DNA of 64,000 bases, taken from positions 62,001 to 126,000 of the forward strand of contig VIIQ02000167.1 in the NCBI GenBank assembly GCA_007449985.2, written 5' to 3'. The position numbers and the translations under genes are program-made. Shown piece by piece: positions 1-14,400 of the stretch; position 1 is the first letter of the stretch, and each line of letters begins with the position of its first letter. The notes beneath the pieces are model-generated. The model had not been told where the DNA came from. It did not search any database and saw only the letters and a list, made by a program, of their open reading frames with translations. The stretch is from Desmodesmus armatus. Its lineage: Eukaryota; Chlorophyta; Chlorophyceae; Sphaeropleales; Scenedesmaceae.

Positions 1-152
1 CACACGAACGCACATTGCGAGTCACCCTGTCATATGACATCCACACCATGTAGCTGCTTGATGCAACTCATGTGTTCAACACACCCCTGGTCACATCACG
101 AACCCTGACCCTAAACCTTAACCAAACCCAAAAAACCCCATCACAAACCCAC

Positions 153-544
153 CTGGTTGTCTGCCAGCAGCTGTTCTGCCTCCAGGCTCTGCTCATCCAG
201 CTGCTCCAGCAGCTTGTCGCGGCTCTTCTTCAGCCCAACCACCTTGGCCATCAGCAGCTCAACCTGCTCCTGAAGCGCATCAGCCTCACCATCAGCAGCA
301 GCAGCACTGCCAACACCACCAGCAGCAGCAGGTGCATGTGCTGCAGAGCTGGCAGCATTGCGTGCTGCAGCAGCAGCAGCAGCCTGTGCCCTGTGTACCT
401 CAACCCGGGAAGCTGCCACCTCAGTCTCTGCTGCTGCTAGGGCTTCCCGCAGGGTGCCTATCTGAGCTCTGCAAACTTCCAGCTCTGTATCCAACTGCTG
501 CTCACGGGCCGAATGCGCTGCTGCATGTGATGACGTGTGCAGCG

Positions 545-575
<31 letters not shown>

Positions 576-2444
576 TGTGAGCTGCTCCAGCCGCTGCTGC
601 AGCTGCTGTTGGGTGGCAGCCGCCTGCTGCTTTACTCCTGCCAGCTCCTGCTGCAGCCGAGCTGCTTCAGTCTTGGCTGCCTGCGCTTCCAGCTGTGCAG
701 TACGCAGCCCCTCCTCAGCAGCCCTGGCAGCTGCTGCCCTGTCCCTGGTGCTGTCAGTGCCTGCGCCTGCTGTGTCGCCCGCTGCACCTGCTGCTGCCTG
801 CTGCTGCAGTGTTGCCAGCTCGTGCCGGAGCTGTGCTGCCTCCTCCTCGGCCCTGAGCTGCTCTTCCTCTGCGTCGGATGCCTTCTGCCTCAGCACACGC
901 ACCTGCAGGACACACAGGCCGGCAGGCAGGCAGGTGGGTGGATGGCTGGGTGGGTGGGTGGGTAGGTGTTTGGGTGGGTGGGTGGGTTGGTGGGTTGGTG
1001 GGCGGGCGGGCCGGCAGGCAGGCAGGCAGGCAGCCAGGCAGGCAGGCAGCCAGGCAGGTGGGTGGGTGGGCAGGCGTGGAGGTGCTGATGCCTGTGGGTG
1101 ATTTACACCACGTGCAAAGGGTGGCTACACGCCGACACCTTGAAAAACGACATATATTTCACCACAAAAAAGTATGTATTTCAAACTGCAGCGTGCTGAG
1201 TTAAGTGTCACCCCCATGGTGTTGCTCCACCAACTTCAGTCAGAGACAGCCGCGCGCTACTAACTGCAGGTTAGAACACAGACAGGCTGCTGGTCTCACT
1301 TGACAATCCCATCTTGTCGAGCGCTGCCATGCTCAGGCGCCTGCCATGCATATCCAGACACGAATGGCGGGCTGTCATCCGCGCACCTGTGCTGCTAGGT
1401 CGTCCCGCCCCAGCTGCAGCCTGCTCCTGTCACCCTCGGCTTTGGCTCGCGCATCCTCTGCTGAGGCCCGTGCAGCACGCTCATCAGCCAACTCACTCTC
1501 AAGAAGGCGGCGGGCCTGTACACAACCAATGCAGGGGTGTGTAGACAGAGAGCGTGCAACACACATTGTGTGCAACACATGTCACGAGGGATTGGTGGGG
1601 TTGTGGGGGTGTGGCGGCTTGTGAGGGCGCACGCTCGTGAGCCAACTCACTCTCAAGAAGGCGGCGGGCATGTCACCAGTGCAGGAGTGTTGAACACATG
1701 AGTGTATGTGTGCAATGCACGCGATGTGTGAGTGTTTATGAACAGGGTTTGCGTTACTGATGCCCCAGTGGTGTCCAAGAGCATTCCAGGGGCTAGGGTG
1801 CCGCCGGCACTCATCCTGCTGGTAGATGTTGACATGCCTGTGCGCACCTGCATCTGCATCGCCTTGTCCTTTTCCAGCTGCTGCTGCTGCTCTCGCAGTT
1901 GCTTCAGCTCATGCTGCATCTGCGGCAGCTGCATCAGCTGTGAGTGCATGACCTGCACCTTCTCCTCCAACTGATGAGCAACAGCAGCTAGCTGATCCCG
2001 TGCTGCCAAGGTTGCATCCAAAGCCTGCCTGCAGGATTCAAGACATACACAGCGGCCAACCTCTCAACACAGAATCACCATGTGGACCAAGGAAAGGAAC
2101 AGTGCTGCCTCAAAGCTTCATTGCACTGCAGACATTCATTGCACTGCAGACATAGAGAATGCTAGTACATGCTAGTGCGCACACAGACATTCCACCACTC
2201 AGCCGTGTTGACTTCACTGCATGCTGCATGCCGTTACTGCACCACCAAAACAGGGGTAGCCATGCCCTTGTGCCTAGGCAACTCACTTGCGCTCATCAGC
2301 GAGGCGTGTTGTGCTGTACAGCTCAGCCCGCAGCCTGCCGATCTCCTGCTGGGCCTCCTGAATCAGGGTGTGCAGCACCTGCTGATGCTCTGCTTCTGCC
2401 ATGGCTGCTGTGTGGTTGTTTGGAACCTCTGCAGGCATGGACAG
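153..2444 (-). CDS. Coiled-coil protein, 3' part of gene (partial)
   Basis: Four minus-strand exons join in phase 0 at consensus splice sites: 2286-2444, 1848-2024, 1387-1515 and 153-902. Each is a multiple of three (53, 59, 43 and 250 codons). The frame runs into a GTGGGT donor at 152, so the gene continues past the left edge. The 5' end is also open, because 2444 follows a pyrimidine-rich CAG acceptor, so at least one upstream exon is missing. The peptide is almost all heptad-like coiled coil rich in Glu, Gln, Ala, Leu and Arg, with a poly-Gln run near the middle of the last exon and an Ala-rich linker. This suits a filament, golgin or tether-like protein, but I see no diagnostic domain and assign no function. 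A partial copy of the 1387-1515 exon start lies upstream at 1636-1690. Confidence 0.7.
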
Positions 2445-2617
2445 CTGGGGGGGGGTGGCTGTTTCGGACCCAACAGCAGCACACACCCAAAGTGGTGGGA
2501 AGCTGAGCAAGGCAGCAAGGCCGAAACCAACCGAATCAGCCTAAAATGTGCTTCGCGTGTTCAGATGGCACATAGTTCACTTCTTTGCGAAGGTTTGACA
2601 GTTTGTCAACCGACCTA

Positions 2618-3819
<1,202 letters not shown>

Positions 3820-5906
3820 CTATGAATGTGACAGCTGGGACTGTTGTTGCAGGAGTAGTGATGGAGCAGTGTGCCGTTCGTTAAGCATGAAGTCGCAATA
3901 CTTATGCTTGTAGCTGTTGCTTGAGTTCTCAACGTGATTGTTGCGGACACACCCTTTCCTCCTGTTGGCAGCGTACTGCCCCACCACTTGACAGGCTGGT
4001 GACAGGGAATCATTGGTCAGTAATGAACGTAGAATGAACGTAGCACAGATAGTTAGGCATTGGGATCTAACAAACATCAATGGCCTGCAAACTGATTTTC
4101 ACAAGCAGGCTAGGTTGCCACCTGTGGCGGTCACACTGCGGCAGCAGGCCTGTGCCGTGCAAGAATCAACCACAGGGCTGCAGCACATACAGCAGCCGAA
4201 AGCACAGGAGAAACCAACATGCATATGTGGCACATGCTGCTGCAGCTCGAATAGGTGGGTACATGCCGCCTTGCCATGAGTTGGCCGCTTCAACCCTGAC
4301 ACATCTGCTTGTGACTGGTTACCATATGCTTGGCTTGCTGCCCATGTGTGGTGCGATCTGTGCATCTAGTACCGCGCCCACATGACACAAAGGGAACCAA
4401 CACTGCACACAGTTGGTGCAGAATTTTGAGGACTCCAGCAAGCAGCAATCTTTGGGCAGGGCCAAATGTGCTGCATAGTGACACCACCATATCACCTGAT
4501 GCTTTTGATTCCAAAACACAAAAAAAACACAGCACGACACACCACACTGTGCAGACCAGAGCCATGGGGTCACACACAGGCAAGAGATGAACAGGGCCAA
4601 TGCAACCCCTGAGCAGTGCTACAAGGGCAGTGCATCACGCCAGTGGCACAAAGTGCCCTACAGATACACACACGACCAAACACAAACACACATGACTGGG
4701 TGAACTGACTGGGTGGCAAAAACTGGTGGAAAGGCATCATGAGTTAGCAGCAGGCTCAATGTAGCCTCTGCCGTGGGGTAGGTAGGATCATTATGAGGCA
4801 CGCCCTCACACCCCACCAGGTACATTATACAACCACAAAAAATAGAGGCTGGAACTGACCTGCCACAAGACACTGCATCATGGCTACTGTTGATGGTGAT
4901 GAGGCGTGCGAGTAATGCTGCACTGCACACCTGCTGCACTTCCACAATCACGGAATTGCAGCTGACAGGGGATAGGTTGGTGGAGGCAGGTTTTGAAAAA
5001 AGCAACCGCCCAGTCTCCAAAAGGTACAGAGTACGGACCCGATATCTATCACCCCCATGATCCACACACCAAACATGTGGGCCAGGGTCACTTGACGCCT
5101 GCAGCAGGTATCACGCATGGTTCGATATACAATGCAGCAAGATCAACGAGCCCAATGCGCATATACATGACCACTCCGTCTCATAGGTGGCATACACTGT
5201 GTGGCACACAGCGCCAGCTCGGCAATTATGCTTAGTTCCGTTGCCACTGTGCTGCACAAGCCACGCGCCTGCGGCTACAGTTGCTCATGCCCTGCCAGCA
5301 AGCTGCCGCAACAGGGCCCGGGTGTATATCCAATTCTCAGGCACGACTACATAAGCACACACACTTTTGGACCCAAAAACTGCTCCGCAAGCACAAACCC
5401 CTGCAAGCAGTCCTCACTACCAAACAATCAACATGGTGGCCGCAGCACCCAACCACGACCAACAGTGCCCCACTATGGCACATGAGGTGCACCAGGTGTT
5501 GAAACCCTGCTCCAGGGTTGAGCACACATGCCGAGGCCATGCCAACATATGCAGCCACTGGCAAGCCAGGACGACACTGCTCTGCATGTCATGCAGACTG
5601 ACTCAGATAGAAAGTCAAGCGTCACCATTCCTCCGTCAATGCACTTGACCCCACAGCTGTTGGTAATACCCATCAGATGACGACTGTCATGGGTTTTGCA
5701 GTGCGTCCAGCACGACAGCAAGCTCCTCACACAGCACTGCTGCTCATGCAGCCAAACACACTTATAAGCTTGTACGCGCAATGTTCACCAGTCCTGTCAT
5801 AGCTACTGGACACAGCCTATTACAGCAGCTTCACACGCGCCCAGCTTCAACGCTCAACGCTCACTGGTTCTGCCGTAGCTTCTGGACAACGCCTGGTGCA
5901 GCAGCT
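3820..5906. other. Intergenic or intronic DNA, no gene seen
   Basis: I see no exon chain with coherent splice phases on either strand. Open frames here are short and of low-complexity Cys/His/Thr composition. Upstream exons of the coiled-coil gene could lie here but cannot be shown. Confidence 0.5.
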
Positions 5907-7621
5907 TCAAGCGCCGCCAGCTGTGAGCACAACATCCTGCCAGAGCTGCTCCACGCGCCCATGCTGCCGCTGCGCTGCTGCCAGCGCCGCCTTGATTGAC
6001 GCAGACGCAGCGGGGCTGAGCGCATAGCGCTGCCCAAACCCGCGGCAGATGGCAAACAGTGCTGACGTTGCCGCAACCAGCTCCTGCTGGTAGCTGCTGC
6101 GCAGCTGCTGAAGGCACTGCCACACCCATGACATGCCGGCCCCTACACCTCCTGAGGCTGCTGCTGCTGCTGCTGCGGGTGGGGGTGGGGCTGCTGCTGG
6201 TGTGTCTAGCCCCTCTGCTGATGCTGCAGCACCAAGCAGCTTGCTGCTGAGGATGCCCTCTGCCGAGGCCCCCTTGCAGCCCGCCGCTGCAGCTGCTGCC
6301 TCGATAGCCTGAGCAGCCTGCCTGAAGGCTGTGGCCACTGCTGCATGCTTGTCGTTGCAGTTCTCAAGCACCTGGCGCTGCAGCTGGTCGCGTGAGGAGG
6401 GGTCGAGCAGCAGCGTGGTGCCTGTGGCAGTGCTGTGCCGTGTGACGCTGGTAGCCACCTGGCAGGCGCGCAGCATGAGCCGCATTTCGGCCTTGTACTC
6501 TGCGTGCACTGCAGGCAGCAGCAGCTGCAGCTCGTCCAGGGGAATGCAGGGCTGCTGCTGCTGCTCCGGTGGTGGCTGCGACGTCAGCCAGCTGCCAGCC
6601 TGCGAGGAAGGGCAAAAAGCAGCTTATGGTGGCAGTAGGAACGAAGGGTGAGCAGGGGTGGAGACCAGACGCTGGCTGTGCCGTGTGTGTATCTGCTGTG
6701 GTAGCCAGGCTAGATTGGTGAGCTGCGCAGCACTGGAGACAGTAGCAAAGTGTGTTTCGACCCCATGCACTGCCAGCAGATATAATGAACAGGTCATGGT
6801 ACATGCTGCATAGGTGTGCTTAGTGTGCCAAGGACAGCTCCTTGCATCCAAATGCTGGCCGATTGTTATACCCCGCAGGAAGTGGAACACAACGATCGCA
6901 AACAATACAAGCGTCTTTAGGCTGCTGTGCAGCAGCACACCTCATCCTCCAGCCTTACCTGTGCTGCTGCATCTTGGCGGAGCTGTAGCTGGGACTGCAA
7001 TTCTGACAGCAGGTTGTCAGACACAACCAGGCCGCCCTTGCTATCGGCTGCGGCAGCTGCTGGCAATGTGTTGGGAGATGAGGCGAGACATGCCTTGAAG
7101 CCGGATGCAAGATCCGCCCGTGCTGAGATGCTGACAGTGGCTGTGACCTCTCCTGCTGCCTGCTGGGCCTCTGCCTGCAGTACCTGGCCCTCAGGCAGGG
7201 GGATGCGGGAGGACGACAGCTGCGTACTGATAGGGTTCGCCATGAGCGTCCCTACCAACGGGAACTTGCCGAATGAGCCGGCAGAGACCATGCCTGGTTG
7301 ATGCTGTGCTGTGGGCTGTGCTGGGTCCGAGGTTACGTTGCAGCTGTCACCTCCAGCGACTGCACCTGGCATGAACGCCATCTGCTCCTGAGGAGGCTGC
7401 AATTGCTGTTGTTGTGGGGAGAAGGGCACCCACTGGGGCAGGGCACCGGGCCAGCTTGATGGCTGGAACTGACTCATGGACTGGCCAGCATCCATCATGC
7501 CAAGTTGCCTGTCCCTGATGTTAGACAGGCTGGCGACGATGCCGCTGCCCACGTCGCGTTGATTGAATACTGGAGGCACCGTTATGGTGGCAGACGACAC
7601 ATCTGCGAAGGCACGCTTCAT
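5907..7621 (-). CDS. Unrecognised two-exon protein, about 451 aa
   Basis: Exon 1 is 6959-7621 and exon 2 is 5907-6599. They join in phase 0 at a GTAAGG donor and a CAG acceptor, and the stop is at 5907-5909. I chose the ATG at 7621 (peptide starts MKRAFADVSS); the frame is open further upstream but without another ATG. The N-terminal half is Pro/Gln/Ser-rich and probably disordered. The C-terminal half is Ala/Gln-rich helix (for example YKAEMRLMLRAC and SSRDQLQRQVLENC) with an Ala/Pro-rich linker. I recognise no family. Another frame near the 3' end (ending LRQNQ before a stop near 5861) is also open, so the last 20 or so residues could differ if a small intron or indel is present. Confidence 0.6.
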
Positions 7622-10600
7622 GTCAGCTACGTGCACCACTGCTGACGCTGTCGTTTCGGGACTGCCGTATGAGCAAATTGATTTCGTTCTAAGCTGTACA
7701 AGTCTTTTTGAGTCCGGAAACTGGGTGTACCGAGCGGACAAAGCTCAAATCAATCAGCTGTAGCACAAAAAAGTGCGGGATGGATTACGATGCTCCGGGA
7801 TGGTTTACGTGACGCTCGATGAGGTTGTGGAAGTAGAAACATCAATATAGTTCGCGATCACTGCGAGACGACAATTCCACCACAAGCTGAATGTACACGT
7901 CGCCATGGTTGCGTGACAGAGTGAGAGTAGACTGGGACCCAACGAAAGGCAGCCTTAAAAGAGGAAAGTGACCACCGCTATTTGGCACTACGTCTGACGT
8001 CTGGTTCGAAACTGGCACTCTGTGGCACTAGTGGTCCCATGAAAAACAGACTTGCTGGTATTGTTGAACAATAGGAGATGGTTGGGTTCCAAGCTGACCG
8101 TGCACCACCATCAGCACTCTTCGGGTCTTGTTTCCATGAGAGATCAACATGGGGAGCGATCCAAACATGACACATCACACCTCCACACAGCAGACACCAA
8201 GCCCCGGCAGCTACAGAGCTGCTCTCTGTGCGGCACCACTACAGCGTGCATGCAGGGAAAAATGAGTAGATGTAGTGCACACACACACAACACTTTCACA
8301 GCATCACTACCAGCATCACGGCCTACCAACTAGACATCATTGGGTTTGCATATAGTCTCTGCTCTTCAGATTCACAAGCATACAGGGCGCTTTGTATCCA
8401 AGGGGAGGGTGCCCTGTGCAAGCCCCGTGACAGACAACCGCCAGCCCCACAGGTGCCACACCATCGCGTCGCATGATGACTTGAGTGGCCAACACTCACT
8501 GCAGACTCTATCAGCCAAGAAATGACTCCACAGACAAGCTGTGAGGTGCTGGACTCTCTTTGAAGAGGGGCCCTGCACGTCACTCCACCACAGCACAATG
8601 AAAGGCTGAAACGGTAAACCTGCACCTTCCCCAAAAAAACATGCTCATCGTGGTGCACAGCACCACAGCATCAGTGACGTGTCACCTCTGCCCCCACACA
8701 GCAAGCAGAAGGCCCGAAACCCCACACGCATTGATCTGGCAGCGACAGCACCCACAAAAGCCCTGCCGTCATACTGCGCAAACTTAACAGGTCAACAAGC
8801 CTCCGCAACTTCTGTGGAAAAATCTTCGGGCGAGCAAACAGAGGCCCAGGGCCGTCGCAAAAACTCCCCTAAGCCCCAAGCACGCCCCAGCCACCACAGA
8901 AAGCAGACCAGGCAACTGACACAGCAGCCTGCCGGTGGGGTCCCACACAACTGTTAGTACAGCTCTGAGCCACGCCATGGGAGTCAGGATGGTGTGATGT
9001 ACTGTACAAGTACATGTACATGCTGCTCAGTACACCCACACAAACGCAGTAGAGGACCCCTACAGCCAAACACGTGGACACACGCTGCCTGAAGCCGCAC
9101 CAGGGTGCTCCCTGTGGTGGTTGTAACACACACAGTGGTGGTTGCAACATCCGCCCAGATCATACGTCACCCACCAGTGCTGGTGGAGACGTCCACCCTG
9201 GCTACACAATCTACCAAGCTGCTGCTAGTGCCGGCAGCCGCTGCCATGCCGCCCACAACTCACCAGTGCAGGTGAGTCTTCCGCCCTGGCCTGGCAGCAG
9301 GCCAGCCTGACAAGCCATGCATGTACAACCTCTCTGGCACCTCAACAGCCACACAGCAACATCCCTTCTGCTGAACATCGGCACACTGTGCTGACAAGCG
9401 ACCTCTGCACAGGAACAGCAACATGCCCTGCCTCCAAGTCCAACCCCTGGCTGGGAGGGAGAGCCTGCGTACCACACGAGTAACAAGCAACAAGTGTTCA
9501 CCGCAAACACGCCGCATGGTTGTGTGCAACACGCAGTGTCACGCTGGCTGCTGTGCAGTCCACAGCAAAGGGAGACACAGGCACACAGCCATCTGCACAC
9601 AGCACAGCACAGCCATGCAGGATCGCTCAAGCAAGATGGCACAAAAAGCAAGATGGCACACCCAAGCACACCCCTTCCCGCTCCTCTCACTCATGCAGCA
9701 CTGTCATGCATCTCAGCACACCCAGCGGCCACTGCTGCGGGCTACCTCACAGACTGTTTGCCGCTCACACACCCGCACTTCATGCCAGCATGCATCTCCA
9801 GACTCACTCACAGTTGTACACCTGTGTATACACCAAGCTGGAAAAGAATCAGTCTACGTGCTGTCGCATGCTGTGGCGTCCTGCTGATGCCACAGACAGG
9901 CGTGAGCCAGAGCTGGCCAAATGGAAGTGCGACCACGCCATTAGGGGAGGTAACTTCACTACCGTTGCTGCAGGCATCAGCCAAAGATATCAGACAGGGA
10001 TGCAGCCACAGCAGCAGTGGGAACACACTGCCAGTGCATGCATTGTGGTGCAAGGTGACATGCTGGTGTGCCCCATACATGCACTGCACCAAAAGAAAAC
10101 ACCCACTCATGCAAAGAATCACGCGTGTGGCGTGAGCAGACATAGGGAAGAACCACAGATGCCTACCAGACGCTGGGTGGGAGGTGTGTCCACCCAACGC
10201 CAACCATGGTGGCGTTAGAGCTCTGCTCACCCTGCTCCTGGTCGCAACACGCCCTCACACCCACACCCAAAGGAGACCACCCCTGCCCGGCTCACAGGAA
10301 GCCAAGTGCCTTGATGGTACCACCTGCTCGCAGCACAGCTTGCAAACAGGTCAACACCAACAGCGCGCAACACACAGATTTGATGCCACAACAACAACTC
10401 ACCTGCAAATGCAGGCACCCCAATCATATGGATCAGGAACATGCGCACACACACCACACACACAGAGACACTCGCTTGATTCTGCTGCTCACAGGCAGGC
10501 GGCCACAATCCCGCTGGAGTGTGTTGCTATTGGAATGTATCCAGCACTGCAACCCCTGAAGGGCCAACCTCCCAAGCTCCATGCCCTGCATCCGCTGACC

Positions 10601-11040
10601 GATCCACACCCGAACCAGCCGCAGATAGCAGCCTGCCTGCCCACCACCCTACCGAAGAGAAACACCACACCAAACCACAGCCCATCGCTGAGTGAACCCC
10701 TGGGTCTGCTGGGGATGCAGCATCAAGACGCAACAGTCCACCCCATGTGTTCAAACAAACAAACCAGACTGGCACGCACATAACCCTGCCAAGACTCAAA
10801 GACCAGCAACAACTGCTGCCCACTGCCGGCCTGCACAAGCAGGGTTCACCACCAGCCGCGCAGCTGCTGTGTAGCCACCCCCGGCATATATGCGCACAAC
10901 TGCTGTTGCAGCAGCGGCAGCTACCCCTGCCGCAGTGGCAAGGACACGAGCAATGCCGCCGCTGCTGCGCATGGCCGCTGCTGCGCTTGGCCGCTGCTGT
11001 GCTGGCCTCACAGCTGCTGTCCAAGAGCTCGCGCTGCTGC
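7622..11040. other. Intergenic DNA, no supported gene
   Basis: This lies between the start of the 5907-7621 gene and the stop of the DnaJ-type gene, both on the minus strand. It probably holds the promoter of the former and the 3' UTR of the latter. Plus-strand frames at 9423-10783 are Thr/His/Pro-rich and show no splice logic or domain. Confidence 0.5.
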
Positions 11041-11952
11041 TCAGTCAGACATGCTGCTGATCACAGGGTTCATGCTCTGGCCGCGCGGGACGTTGAGCCC
11101 AGAGGTCACCACAGTGACGCCTCCTGCTGCTCCTGCACCGGCACCGGCCATATTGAGCACAATGGGGCCCTGGAAGCCACCATCGTTGCCATAGCCACCC
11201 CCGCTGCTGCTGTCGCTGCTGACCGGCTCGAACGCGCCGCCTGTCTGCCTGCGCCTGTGTGCGAACATGGCCCTGTGATAGTGCCCGCCGCACTCTGAGC
11301 ACACGATGAAGCGCTTGTTCATGCACAGGGGGCACACATCAAAGTGCTTCAGCTTTGCGGCCCAGTCCACACGGCCTGAGCCGAGGCACAGCCTGCAGCG
11401 CTGCAGGCCATAACCACGGCAAGTCTTGCAAGACTTGCCGCGTTTCATCAGCAGGCCCCGAATGGCGGCAAAACTTGCTGCGATGAGGGTCGCCAGGAAC
11501 AGCAGCACGCCCATGGGCCCTGACACCGGCTGCCTGCGTTGAGCCAACGACTTGAAGACGTTGGCGTTGCTGCTGGTCAGCAGCACACGCGAGAGGGCTG
11601 CAAAGGGCAGGAAGTGCTGCGCTGCTGCACCAGTGGATGCTGCTGTTGTTGCCGTCGGGACGGCCTGCTGCTGCTGTTGTGACACCAGCTGCTGCTGGTG
11701 ATGCTGTAAGTGATTACTGCTGAAGCCTTGCTGCTGGGAAGCTGACACCACAAGCCGAGAGTAGGGCTGCCCATGGACAGCACTGTGGTGGCTGCAGCAG
11801 CTGCTGGTGTGCCTGGAGCACAGCGAGCTGCTGCAGCTGCTGACACGCTGAAGCAAGCCTCCAGATGCACGGGGCCTCAATGGTAAGCTGCCTGAGAGGC
11901 CATGGGGCCCACAGGCACTGGCCCTACACGACTCACTGCAGATCGCTCTCAT
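11041..11952 (-). CDS. Membrane protein with DnaJ-type cysteine-rich zinc domain, probably plastid-targeted
   Basis: A single uninterrupted frame encodes 303 aa from the ATG at 11952. The frame is open 45 nt further upstream but lacks an ATG there. The first ~70 residues are rich in Ser, Arg, Cys and Ala and poor in acids, as in a transit peptide. A Gln/Ala-rich stretch follows. A hydrophobic segment (MGVLLFLATLIAASFAAI) lies near residue 160. Directly after it comes the zinc region: CKTCRGYGLQRC, then CRLCLGSGR, then CPLC and CSEC. The CxxCxGxG repeats are the DnaJ/BSD2-type zinc-binding signature, and no J domain is present. Such proteins in plastids assist assembly or folding of membrane or Rubisco complexes. 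The exact family member is not assigned. The tail is Gly/Ser/Asn-rich. Confidence 0.75.
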   Translation of the reverse strand: MRAICSESCRASACGPHGLSGSLPLRPRASGGLLQRVSSCSSSLCSRHTSSCCSHHSAVHGQPYSRLVVSASQQQGFSSNHLQHHQQQLVSQQQQQAVPTATTAASTGAAAQHFLPFAALSRVLLTSSNANVFKSLAQRRQPVSGPMGVLLFLATLIAASFAAIRGLLMKRGKSCKTCRGYGLQRCRLCLGSGRVDWAAKLKHFDVCPLCMNKRFIVCSECGGHYHRAMFAHRRRQTGGAFEPVSSDSSSGGGYGNDGGFQGPIVLNMAGAGAGAAGGVTVVTSGLNVPRGQSMNPVISSMSD

Positions 11953-12608
11953 GACCTGTAGGTAGGCCACACGGGGCAGAAGACAACCAAAGTGCAACCA
12001 ATGAGCTTCTGAAAACCACTCTTATAGTTGTCAAGTCGAAGACACGTCCCGCGATTACTGTGGGTGCATTGTAGCGTAGGTTGTGGTAGGGTGTTGAGCC
12101 AAAGCAAACTTTGTTTCGGTATTGACAGTATGTACTCCTGGGAGCCGGGAAGCGGCAGCCTCACCTCGCCTGGCCTTCGCTGGGCAGGTTGTTGAATGGA
12201 CTCCCTGACGACAACAAGCAAACACGACAGGGTTCCGCTGCAATATGACGATTTCAACGCTGTTGTGCCGCTGAGCGATCTCTCTCGATGGGGGAGTGGA
12301 GAGACACGAAAAGGCCAGGGCTCGTCGTCAGAAGGGCAAGCTTGAGACGGCGAAAGGCACAAATGATCTTGGAGACGGATAGAGCGTGGAATGACGCAGT
12401 CCTTGCTTTCCTGGGCGGTGGCTCAACCCCTAAGGGGTACCCTGTACCTCTGTGACAGTCTTTTGAAATGTGCTGTCCTGGACATCCTGTCCCCTGTCAT
12501 GTCCGACACGCCCACTGTTGAGCAGTCCTGTGATGCTGTCTTGATGGTTTAACATTCCTGCATCAACATCCATCGCTTCTCCCCACCTTCCCAGCAGTCA
12601 GGGCCGCG

Positions 12609-12643
<35 letters not shown>

Positions 12644-14400
12644 ACCCCCACCCCACCCCACCCCAGGAAGCGCAACAAGTTCCACCCCCCCCCCGACACA
12701 GGGCCTGTGAGCAACTGCACACCTTGTTGCGTGTGATTTCTTTAGAGCATTACCACAACCACGCTGAACCCCCCTCCAGCGGGCTTCCAGCGCGGGACCA
12801 CGAGAGGCGCCTTACCTTTATCATATGTATTGACTCTCCCCCCCCCTACACACACAAACATCATCCTGCGTTTTTTTCTGCAAGGGCCTTGCTGCAGGCC
12901 TGTCCACAACCCCTGACTCCTCTGGATTGCGTGCCACAATCAAGTCTTCGGCATCACATACAAAGGGTAACAGCAGGGAATGCACATGCACTGCGGCCAA
13001 GAGATGCATCATGGGGCAGCACTCAGGCCGGGACGAGCATAGGCCAGGTCACGCGTACTGCGACAGAAACTGCGGGTCACCAATTGTCCAGGATGCAAGA
13101 GCTGCTAAATGCATAAAGGGCGGACGCGCAGCAATGAGCATGTGACGCGTACTGGGACGACAATTACAGGTTGATGGGCGGGTGGTGGCCTGATAACCTG
13201 CAATGCCCTGAGCATATTTTGACTGATACGCACTCACCTCAGGGGTCCATTGCTAAGGCTAGAGGAAATCCCCTTGCTGGGAAGTGCTTCAAGCAGTGCA
13301 CCAGAGCGCCGCTGTGGTACAGTACATGCGTTTAGATCCTAGACGTGTGTCATCAAGCGGAGCGCACATGTGTGCAGAGACGCAGGTAAGGCGCTGGTGC
13401 ACCTGCAACCCACACGTTGGAGGATATCCGGTAGGCTGGGCCCCATATGCGGCATTGCGGCTGCAGTGTGCAGGCGAGACGTAAGGAAACGGCAGCTGCG
13501 GTATGTAGTAGACGTACAGCGCAATTGACTCAGACGCCGCCACCAGAGGTACGGCAGCTGCCACAGCCCACAGTGGGCAGTACAATGCAGGACCAGTTTT
13601 ACGGCCTTCTCTACTTCCGCGCTCCCCTGTGCTGTGATGTTTTGTGCTGTGCCTTGCTCCTGCCCCTTGGAAGCTGCCAATCACCTGCACACACTTGACG
13701 CAGGTGCACCACAAAACCGGGTCAGAATGAGGTGGCTACAGGCACATGATGGTGCGGCACTGCTTGCCGCACAGCAGCTGGCAGCCTTGTAGTGCCGGAT
13801 TGCTGCACCGTGCACCGGATTGCTCCACATGGCCTCGGCTAACGCTGGCTGATGCTGGTCTGCCTCGGCTAGGGGTGGCCACACCCTGACCCAGTGTAGC
13901 CAGGAGTAGCTGGCTGTTGGCGCCCTAGCTGGGGCTGGCCCGCCCCCTAGCTGGAGCGCCTGGCTAGGGGGTTGGGTAGCCGGGTTAGGGGGTCGTCGGC
14001 TAGTGCATAGTGACTGTGTGGCTCACTATGGTAGTGCCAGAGCTGCCGTCCCTGTTGCAGTGGGGATCTGTTACCAACACAGTTCGCTGACAGAGTCACG
14101 CTCCTAGAAGGGTCTGTCACCCCCGGCGGCAACAGCTGCAAATATCCAATTCAAGAGCATGAGTATTTGCTTTGAAAGTGACACTCTTGACGCTTCAGCC
14201 TGCCTGAGGGCTGGAAGGCTGAGGTGAAACCGGCAGCTGCAGGAGCCATGCTGGGTGTCGGGCTGCTGCCTGCAACGTTGGGAGCTTCCTTGGGGGCCAG
14301 TTGTCTGGAACCGTGAGCAACTTGCCAAGGGGCCAACGGAAGTTGGTCACGGCTCGAGGTGGTGGCCATGACCAAGTTGGTCACCAACTCATGGCATGAG
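11953..14400. other. Intergenic DNA with poly-C tract
   Basis: No supported gene. A run of 34 C lies at 12610-12643, followed by CCCCA repeats. Positions 13840-14000 are rich in CTAGC/GCTAGG motifs and end with a GGGGGTCGTCG block that recurs near 17648. The upstream part probably contains the promoter of the DnaJ-type gene. Confidence 0.6.

Noticed and set aside
9423..10783. Overlapping plus-strand frames of 150-230 codons
   Set aside because: Thr/His/Pro/Cys-rich composition and overlap in three frames. There are no splice or domain features, and the region probably contains the 3' UTR of the minus-strand DnaJ-type gene.
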